From an uncultured Succinatimonas sp. (GTDB taxonomy: Bacteria > Pseudomonadota > Gammaproteobacteria > Enterobacterales > Succinivibrionaceae), in NCBI GenBank assembly GCA_905201175.1, contig CAJKNC010000008.1, forward strand, positions 1 to 30,497: DNA of 30,497 nucleotides. Direction: 5' to 3'. This document shows positions 25,299 to 30,497 of this stretch, one piece after another (positions within the stretch are counted from its first letter, which is position 1; every line of letters begins with the position of its first letter). The notes beneath the pieces were generated by a model, which was given only the letters and a program-made list of their open reading frames with translations, ran no database searches and had not been told where the DNA came from. A program made the position numbers and the translations under genes.

Positions 25299-26222
25299 TT
25301 ACTTTACCGGAGTGAGCCAGCCGTACTTGTCCTCAACATTGCCTTTTACAATATCGAAGAATGCGTTTTGTAATCTCTCAGTTACAGGGCCTCTGTGACC
25401 TGGGCCTACATCGATGCCATCAACAGAAGCAATAGGTGTAATTTCAGCTGCAGTACCAGAGAAGAAAATCTCATCTGCAAGATAAACCATCTCACGAGGA
25501 ATAGGCTGCTGACGAACTTCATAGCCTAAATCCTTAGCAATGGTAATAATGGAATCACGAGTAATACCCGGCAATAAACCAGAAGTAAATGGAGCAGTGT
25601 AAATAACATTATCCTTAACTAAGAATACATTTTCTCCAGAGCCTTCGGAAATATAGCCATTGACATCCAAAGCAATAGCTTCGGTATAACCATTATTAGT
25701 GCACTCATTTGCAATCAAAATGGAAGATAGATAATTACCGGCAGCCTTAGCCTCTGTAGGAATAGTATCTGGAGCTAAACGGCGCCATGAAGAAACACAA
25801 ACTTTAACACCCTTCTTAAGGCCTTCCTCTCCTAAATAAGCACCCCAAGGCATAGCGCAAACCATAGCCTCGGCAGTAGAGCCTTTAGGGAATTTAACAC
25901 CTAAGCCAACTGCTCCCATGAAAATTAAAGGACGAATATAGCCGTATTCCAAACCATTTTCAGAAATAACCTTCTTGCAAGCATCCATAATTTCTTCCTT
26001 AGTCTGTGCAACTGGGAAGCGATAGATACGAGCTGAGTTAAATAAACGGTCAATGTGCTCCTTTAAACGGAAAATCTGCGGGCCTTGCTTAGTAGAATAA
26101 GCACGGATACCTTCAAATACAGCAGAACCGTAATGTAATGCATGAGCAGTAACATGAACAGTAGCCTGCTCCCATGGAACCATCTTTCCGTTAAACCAAA
26201 TGTACTTGGTGTTCTCGGCCAT
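25299..26222 (-). CDS. ilvE: Branched-chain amino acid aminotransferase
   Basis: Class IV PLP aminotransferase performing the last step of isoleucine, leucine and valine synthesis. The 307-residue protein is very close to E. coli IlvE: YIWFNGKMVPWE, HALHYGSAVFEGIRAY, IYRFPV, MPWGAYLG, the PLP lysine K159 in TEAKAAGNYLSS, ALDVNGYISEGSGENVF and SGTAAEITP. GAGG lies about 9 nt before the ATG at 26222. It is the first gene of an ilvE-ilvD-ilvA unit. ilvG, ilvM and ilvC are not in the window, so acetohydroxyacid synthase and the isomeroreductase must be encoded elsewhere. Confidence 0.97.
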   Translation of the reverse strand: MAENTKYIWFNGKMVPWEQATVHVTAHALHYGSAVFEGIRAYSTKQGPQIFRLKEHIDRLFNSARIYRFPVAQTKEEIMDACKKVISENGLEYGYIRPLIFMGAVGLGVKFPKGSTAEAMVCAMPWGAYLGEEGLKKGVKVCVSSWRRLAPDTIPTEAKAAGNYLSSILIANECTNNGYTEAIALDVNGYISEGSGENVFLVKDNVIYTAPFTSGLLPGITRDSIITIAKDLGYEVRQQPIPREMVYLADEIFFSGTAAEITPIASVDGIDVGPGHRGPVTERLQNAFFDIVKGNVEDKYGWLTPVK

Positions 26223-26263
26223 TTTCTTAACCTCAATTGTAATTAAAGAATTCTGTATTAAAG

Positions 26264-26397
26264 ATCGGTAAAAAACCGATAACCTTTCTAAGAAAGAGTA
26301 GCACTTAACCCTTAATGATTGCTGTGAACTACTTCCTCACTTTATTATGTTGTTTTGATTATATATCAAAAAATGGAACACATTACATGTTATGTTC
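26264..26397. promoter_or_regulatory. ilvE / yihG divergent regulatory region with dyads
   Basis: A consensus TATAAT on the minus strand (26363-26358) is the likely ilvE -10; no good -35 is seen. It lies inside a 7-bp inverted repeat, TTTTGAT (26353-26359) with ATCAAAA (26365-26371). Just upstream for ilvE is a second dyad, GAACA (26376-26380) with TGTTC (26393-26397), around a central ACATGT. In the ilvE leader a 6-bp stem (26264-26269 with 26275-26280) with an A5/T5 loop is present. No Ile/Val/Leu-rich leader peptide was found. Confidence 0.4.
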
Positions 26398-26486
26398 TAA
26401 ATTTTGAAAAAATCATAATACAAAAAAAATTGTTAGAATATATTTGTTAATAATTTGTTCCTCTTTTTTATTTCAGGGATATATTT

Positions 26487-27398
26487 ATGCTGGCTTTTTT
26501 ACCCATGCCGCTTTTATTCATCATCAATATCATTTTGATTCCGGCAAACTCTATCATCATAGCAACTCCTATTATCTTATTAGGAATAATCCGCTTTGTT
26601 CTTCCTTTCAAAGTCATCATATTTCTTATAGAAAAATGCAATTACTATTTTTATAGAATTTGGGTATTCAACAACCGCCTAATCATCGCTTTAACTAATA
26701 ATATTAAATGGCATATAGAAGGAGATGAAATTTTAGCTACCCAAAAATCATGCATTGTTATTTCTAATCATTTAAGCTGGGCTGATATCTTATTTATAGG
26801 CATGATTTACCATGGAAAAATTCCAATTACTAAATTTTTTATGAAGCATTCCTTAATTTATATACCATTTGTAGGATTAGCTTGCTATTCTTTGGGCATG
26901 CCTTTCTTACGCCGCTATAGCCGCGAACAATTACTAAAAAATCCTGCTCTGCGCAAGATCGATCTGGAAACAACAAAGAAAGCCTGCCGACGCTTGGCTT
27001 CTTCTCCAAGCGCCTTAATTAATTTTCTTGAAGGTACGCGTTACTCTAAAGAAAAAGCTAAAATTGCCAAATCGCCATATAAACACTTAATGCCGCCTAA
27101 GGCAGCTTCTTTTGCCTTTGCCTTAGGGCAAATTGCTGACAAAATAGATTATATTTATAACACCACGCTATTCTATCCAGACAATCAGCATAAAGCATTT
27201 ATTGATTTACTCAAAGGTCGCATGCATAACGTTTATGTCAATATTAAAATCATAAAATCTACAGAAGATTTAAGCGGCGACTATTTATCAGATAAGGAAT
27301 ACAAGCACCGCATGACCATGATGGCACGAGATCTCTGGAGTGAAAAAGATAGTATTATTGATAGATGGCATCAAGAAATTACGCATGAACAGCAGTAA
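26487..27398 (+). CDS. yihG: Lysophosphatidic acid acyltransferase, YihG family
   Basis: Inner-membrane 1-acyl-glycerol-3-phosphate acyltransferase. E. coli YihG is a second LPA acyltransferase beside PlsC, with an effect on phospholipid acyl composition. The 303-residue protein has a hydrophobic N-terminus (two helices within about 1-50), the catalytic NHxxxxD motif as NHLSWAD (94-100) and the glycerophosphate-binding EGTR (182-185). Long stretches match YihG, such as GLACYSLGMPFLRRYSR and the PPKAASFAFAL block. GGGA lies about 8 nt upstream of the ATG. It converges on dsbA; in E. coli yihG also sits beside dsbA and polA. An alternative upstream frame (26444-26656) has no family resemblance. 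Confidence 0.92.
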   Translation: MLAFLPMPLLFIINIILIPANSIIIATPIILLGIIRFVLPFKVIIFLIEKCNYYFYRIWVFNNRLIIALTNNIKWHIEGDEILATQKSCIVISNHLSWADILFIGMIYHGKIPITKFFMKHSLIYIPFVGLACYSLGMPFLRRYSREQLLKNPALRKIDLETTKKACRRLASSPSALINFLEGTRYSKEKAKIAKSPYKHLMPPKAASFAFALGQIADKIDYIYNTTLFYPDNQHKAFIDLLKGRMHNVYVNIKIIKSTEDLSGDYLSDKEYKHRMTMMARDLWSEKDSIIDRWHQEITHEQQ

Positions 27399-27435
27399 AT
27401 AAAATTAAAGCCTTGCAGGAAATTTCTGCAAGGCT
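27398..27435 (-). terminator. Terminator of the dsbA unit
   Basis: A perfect 10-bp stem, AGCCTTGCAG (27409-27418) with CTGCAAGGCT (27426-27435), encloses a 7-nt loop. On the minus strand it is followed by TTAATTTTATTT, a good U-tract. On + the stem is followed by A residues, so for yihG it is at best a weak stop. It lies 14 bp beyond the dsbA stop and 11 bp beyond the yihG stop. Confidence 0.8.
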
Positions 27436-27448
27436 AAAAATAAACATT

Positions 27449-28084
27449 TTAAGGAAGAGTTAATAAATAATCTATTAAATCATTAAAATCCTCAACGCTT
27501 TCTATATAGTCTAGCTTAGCTAAATATTTGCCGTTGATTAAAATTTCAGGCACGGCTTCAATTCCAGACTTTTCAGTCCATTTGTTATATTCAGCAACTA
27601 ACGCTACCGTAGGAAAAGCGCTTAATTCCTTCTGATATAGATTTTCAGGGATCCCTAAATTTTTAAAAATTTCTACAAAATCCTCATTGCTTCTTGGGAT
27701 TTCATTTTTTTCATGAATATTTTTAAATAACAGCGCATTAAATTCATCTTCAATGCCTAAAATCTTAGCTACAGCATAAGCAAAGACGGATTTCTCTCCC
27801 ATAGGGCCGCCTAAAAGCCCCACCGGGTTTCTTACCAGCTCGGCCCTGCCTTTTTCATGCTCAGCTAATTCTTTAAAAACTCCTTGCATACCAAAACAAT
27901 GACCACACCAATAAGAATAAAATTCGCGGATTTCATTTTTTTCAGTACGTGTCTGTGTAGCTACTACATAATCTCTTCCTTCTACAAACCTAGATTCTGT
28001 TGCTGCAAAAGAGACTTGAGAAGCTAACAATAAAAAGGCTGCAAATAAAGCAGCTAAATATTGTTTAACAAAATTCGTTGGCAT
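27449..28084 (-). CDS. dsbA: Thiol:disulfide interchange protein DsbA, CGHC type
   Basis: Periplasmic oxidase that introduces disulfides into secreted proteins. The 211-residue precursor has a signal peptide (hydrophobic about 9-25, probable cleavage after residue 27 in VSFA). The thioredoxin-like active site is C60-G-H-C63 within YSYWCGHCFGMQ, and the cis-proline lies in EAVPEILINGKYL. Classical DsbA has CPHC; CGHC is the pair typical of eukaryotic PDI, so the redox potential may differ. The synteny with yihG supports DsbA. Its ATG overlaps the stop of the upstream squalene-synthase-like gene as TGATG. dsbB is not in the window. Confidence 0.9.
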   Translation of the reverse strand: MPTNFVKQYLAALFAAFLLLASQVSFAATESRFVEGRDYVVATQTRTEKNEIREFYSYWCGHCFGMQGVFKELAEHEKGRAELVRNPVGLLGGPMGEKSVFAYAVAKILGIEDEFNALLFKNIHEKNEIPRSNEDFVEIFKNLGIPENLYQKELSAFPTVALVAEYNKWTEKSGIEAVPEILINGKYLAKLDYIESVEDFNDLIDYLLTLP

Positions 28085-29112
28085 CAGTTATTATCCTTTA
28101 GCAAGATAGCAGATATGTCTTTATTCCACCAAGAAACCCTAGTACTCAATTCCTCCGGAGAGCGTCTGAGTCTAGGTATATTTTTGCTTATAATTGTAAA
28201 TAATAAACGCAAGCTCCAATTATGTTTGACGCAAAGATTACTCAATACCAGTAAAAATTTAAGCTGACGGCGACTTATTTTAATGCTCGAAGAAGATTGT
28301 TGATTGTTATTGCTTATTTTTTTCAATGTTGCAGTAGCCATTAAAATATTTACATAGCAAAAACGTCTGATACCAACTTCACAGGCAGGAATCTTACAGA
28401 TAAAATCTAAAGCATCATCCAGATGTCCCTGGCATAAATGGATATACTCTTGCTCAACGCTCTTGGGATCTTTATCTTGAGGAAGAAAACTTACTTGACG
28501 CTCTGCATCTACAGCACGGTCTTTTAAAATATTAGTCAGCTGCAATCCTTCGCCAAAACTTACAGCTAAAGACATCAATGCCTGTTTATCAATATTATGG
28601 TTATGCTCTGCAAATAAAGCTGCTAGCAACTCGCCAACTACGCCTGCAACAAAATAACAGTAATTATCTACGTCCTGGCGCTGTTCAATCTTAAAGCCAT
28701 CCAGACTTTTAGCCATACCGAAAGACAGAATACTAACGCCTTTTCCTAAAATTTGCTTAATTCTAAGAGGAAAAGAAGCCGTGCATTCCACTACCGCTAA
28801 CATATCATTTATCAGCTTACGCTCAGCACTCACTGCCCCTTGCGTAAGCTCTATGGCTTTATGATGCAAAGATAAAAGTTCTAATTCATCAGCAAAATTG
28901 GTTAATGCAAATTGAGCAAAAGACTTAAGCCAAAAAATTTTATGATTTGCAGAAGCTTTAGGATCATCTTCAACAGTATCTGCAATGCGGCAAAGCAAAT
29001 AAGCATTTGCTACATAATCTTTCAAAGGTGCAGGCAGCATTGGAATAGTTAAGGCAAAACTTCTCGATACTCCTAAAAGATGATTCATTTGTAACTGCTG
29101 ATCAATTTTCAC
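28084..29112 (-). CDS. Squalene/phytoene synthase family protein
   Basis: Head-to-head prenyl diphosphate synthase fold; family members condense two farnesyl or geranylgeranyl diphosphates. The 342 residues carry both Asp-rich metal motifs: CRIADTVEDD (D45, E48, D49) and LTNILKDRAVDAER (D198, D202). Between them is YCYFVAGVVGELLAALF, which strongly resembles squalene synthases. These features fit squalene synthase better than phytoene synthase or HpnC/HpnD, but the product cannot be read from sequence. The start is GTG at 29112 with AGGA 7 nt upstream. The TGA stop overlaps the dsbA ATG by 1 nt. No cyclase, desaturase or hopanoid gene is in the window. The last 70 residues are basic and less conserved. 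Confidence 0.85.
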   Translation of the reverse strand: MKIDQQLQMNHLLGVSRSFALTIPMLPAPLKDYVANAYLLCRIADTVEDDPKASANHKIFWLKSFAQFALTNFADELELLSLHHKAIELTQGAVSAERKLINDMLAVVECTASFPLRIKQILGKGVSILSFGMAKSLDGFKIEQRQDVDNYCYFVAGVVGELLAALFAEHNHNIDKQALMSLAVSFGEGLQLTNILKDRAVDAERQVSFLPQDKDPKSVEQEYIHLCQGHLDDALDFICKIPACEVGIRRFCYVNILMATATLKKISNNNQQSSSSIKISRRQLKFLLVLSNLCVKHNWSLRLLFTIISKNIPRLRRSPEELSTRVSWWNKDISAILLKDNN

Positions 29113-29240
29113 GCTTTTATCCTTATATCTTATATGCTCAACTATTCAATCCTAACACTAGCACCAAAAATATCAAGCAACTACAACCTGCTTTTTGTAT
29201 AAAATAAGGAACATAAATCGCACTTTATGCCATTCTAAAT

Positions 29241-29269
29241 TTGATGTAATTTAAGCTCATTAGAATAAT
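29241..29269 (+). promoter_or_regulatory. Predicted promoter for yciA
   Basis: TTGATG (29241-29246) and AATAAT (29264-29269) are 17 bp apart, 4 of 6 and 5 of 6 to consensus. The predicted start near 29276 would leave a very short leader of about 10 nt that still includes GGTGA before the ATG. Confidence 0.5.
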
Positions 29270-29285
29270 ATTTTTTTGGTGATTT

Positions 29286-29774
29286 ATGAAAGAAACGAAT
29301 ACAAAAAACACTCCTTCTGGAAATTTGCTTCTTAGAACTTTAGCTATGCCTGGTGATACTAATCCCGCAGGAGATATATTTGGCGGATGGATTATGTCTC
29401 AGATGGATATTGCCGGGGCAATTTTAGCTAGGGAGATTGCTTGTGGCCGAATTGTTACTGTAGCAGTCGATGCTATGTCATTTATGCATCCTGTAAGTGT
29501 AGGCGATGTAGTCTGCTGTTACGGACACTGCACATATTTAGGAAATACCTCTTTAAAAATTGAACTTGAAATTTGGGTAAAAAATCTTACAGAAAGTGAT
29601 AATCATGAGCGCGCAGAAAGAAGCCTAGTCACAAAAGGAACATATACATATGTAGCTGTTGATCGCTATGGAAAGCCCCGCCCTTTACCTCCTACTGCAA
29701 AGTACGTTGCTAAATATGGCATTGATGCTGCAAGTATCGGCTTAAATCCTGACGGAACTATACGTACCTACTAA
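29286..29774 (+). CDS. yciA: Acyl-CoA thioesterase YciA
   Basis: Cytoplasmic hotdog-fold acyl-CoA hydrolase of broad specificity. The 162-residue protein has the family core LLLRTLAMPGDTNPAGDIF, then GGWIMSQMD with the catalytic aspartate D41, the FMHPVSVGDVVCCY block and the C-terminal YVAVDRYGKPRPLP. It is about 30 residues longer than E. coli YciA (132), through a C-terminal tail after the conserved end and a small insertion. The last 33 nt overlap the end of acrR on the opposite strand. It appears monocistronic. Confidence 0.95.
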   Translation: MKETNTKNTPSGNLLLRTLAMPGDTNPAGDIFGGWIMSQMDIAGAILAREIACGRIVTVAVDAMSFMHPVSVGDVVCCYGHCTYLGNTSLKIELEIWVKNLTESDNHERAERSLVTKGTYTYVAVDRYGKPRPLPPTAKYVAKYGIDAASIGLNPDGTIRTY

Positions 29775-30401
29775 ATCAACAGTAAAATGACTCAGTTCTT
29801 TTAAAGTCATATCTACATAAAAAGGAAAATGGTCAACTATATCTGCAGAAAAGGCTGTTCTTAAAGTATGAACGTATCCTCCCATAAATACCATTAAATA
29901 ATCAGCGGCTGCTTTGACGTCCAAATTAGCCGGCAGCTGCCCTTTACGAACGCAGTTTTTTAAAATATCCATAAAGGTTCGCCGTCTAAACTCAACAAGT
30001 TTCATAAAACGCTGACGCAATTCATCATCACCGATCGTTCCGCGAAATATATTGCCAAATAATTCAAAAAAGCTTGAACGGAAAAATTGAATACTTTTTT
30101 CATCAGAGTGAGAAAGCATCCATGAACGCAAACAATCCAGTGGATTTTCTTCCTCAATCTTAGTGGCATTAACTAAAAAAGAACTTGATAATAACTCCCG
30201 ATCAGTACGATCGCATAATTCCAAGAGCAAGTCACGCTTATCATCAAAATGCCAATAAATAGCACCACGTGTTACCCCAGCATATTTCGCAATATCAGAT
30301 AAGCTAGTACGTTCAAAACCGCGGCGCGAAAATAAACGTAAAGCTGAATCTAATATAGCCTTGCGCGTTTTTTGAGCATCTTCATGTGAATGTCTAGCCA
30401 C
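29742..30401 (-). CDS. acrR: TetR-family transcriptional repressor AcrR
   Basis: TetR-type repressor, in E. coli the local regulator of the acrAB multidrug efflux genes. The 219 residues begin MARHSHEDAQKTRKAIL, collinear with AcrR, and include the helix-turn-helix region TSLSDIAKYAGVTRGAIYWHF (split here as TSLSDIAKYAGV and TRGAIYWHF, about residues 32-52). The ligand-binding half is divergent, as usual. The start is GTG at 30401 with GGAG 7 nt upstream. An operator very like the E. coli AcrR box lies 50-73 bp upstream, which supports the name. The partner pump genes would be expected just beyond the right edge. Its 3' end overlaps yciA by 33 nt. Confidence 0.85.
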   Translation of the reverse strand: MARHSHEDAQKTRKAILDSALRLFSRRGFERTSLSDIAKYAGVTRGAIYWHFDDKRDLLLELCDRTDRELLSSSFLVNATKIEEENPLDCLRSWMLSHSDEKSIQFFRSSFFELFGNIFRGTIGDDELRQRFMKLVEFRRRTFMDILKNCVRKGQLPANLDVKAAADYLMVFMGGYVHTLRTAFSADIVDHFPFYVDMTLKELSHFTVDLVGTYSSVRI

Positions 30402-30450
30402 AATTGCTCTCCTTAATATAAAGTATTACTTATATTCTGATAGATTCTAA

Positions 30451-30474
30451 CATATACATCCAAACATGTATGTA
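30451..30474. promoter_or_regulatory. Predicted AcrR-type operator
   Basis: CATATACAT (30451-30459), a 6-bp spacer and ATGTATGTA (30466-30474) reproduce the layout of the E. coli AcrR box: TACATACAT, 6 bp, ATGTATGTA. The right half is identical and the left half differs only at its outer bases. It lies upstream of acrR and faces whatever gene starts past 30497, so it could control both. Confidence 0.7.
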
Positions 30475-30497
30475 TGTTTATTTATTAGTATTCTAAA

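Overview
The window looks like core chromosome of a low-GC (AT-rich) gammaproteobacterium. The class I adenylate cyclase next to hemX/hemY and the block lptM-lysA-dapF-xerC-yigB-uvrD are gammaproteobacterial signatures. The other syntenic pieces (cysS divergent from ppiB-lpxH; ilvE-ilvD-ilvA; yihG beside dsbA; acrR at the edge) fit the same class. The AT-rich composition and a pared-down gene set suggest a host-associated, perhaps anaerobic lineage such as Succinivibrionaceae; that placement is inference. I see no phage, transposon, CRISPR array, rRNA or tRNA.

Layout, left to right. 1-345: AT-rich non-coding DNA ending in the cysS terminator. cysS (-) diverges from ppiB-lpxH (+), and lpxH runs tail to tail into polA (-) with a 48-nt overlap of coding ends. 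From 6.1 to 8.5 kb lie three separately promoted + genes: yhhQ (queuosine-precursor transporter, with a structured leader), trxA and ddl. A terminator between convergent genes separates ddl from rho (-). From 14.7 kb leftwards the minus strand carries lysA-dapF, a strong terminator, then xerC-yigB-uvrD (3-nt gaps) and rho behind its own promoter. lptM and cyaA lie upstream of lysA in the same direction. cyaA diverges from hemX-hemY (+). On the minus strand ilvE-ilvD-ilvA follow, with a terminator-like hairpin between ilvE and ilvD. yihG (+) converges on a two-gene minus-strand unit, a squalene/phytoene-synthase-family gene and dsbA, which overlap at TGATG. yciA (+) overlaps acrR (-) tail to tail. 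An AcrR-box-like operator upstream of acrR sits at the right edge.

Functionally this is housekeeping: translation (cysS), folding and redox (ppiB, trxA, dsbA), envelope (lpxH, ddl, dapF, lptM, yihG), DNA replication, repair and segregation (polA, uvrD, xerC), transcription termination (rho), cAMP signalling (cyaA) and branched-chain amino acid and lysine synthesis. No clearly novel multi-gene system is visible. The points most worth checking are: the squalene-synthase-like gene coupled to dsbA; the AcrR box; the structured leader before yhhQ; the mini-ORF overlapping the ddl start; UvrD without its C-terminal Tudor-like domain; a PDI-like CGHC motif in DsbA; and hemX-hemY without hemC-hemD.

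Starts were chosen from family N-termini and ribosome binding sites. lpxH, polA, yhhQ and ilvD were shortened relative to their longest open frames; lptM, acrR and the squalene-synthase-like gene use GTG.
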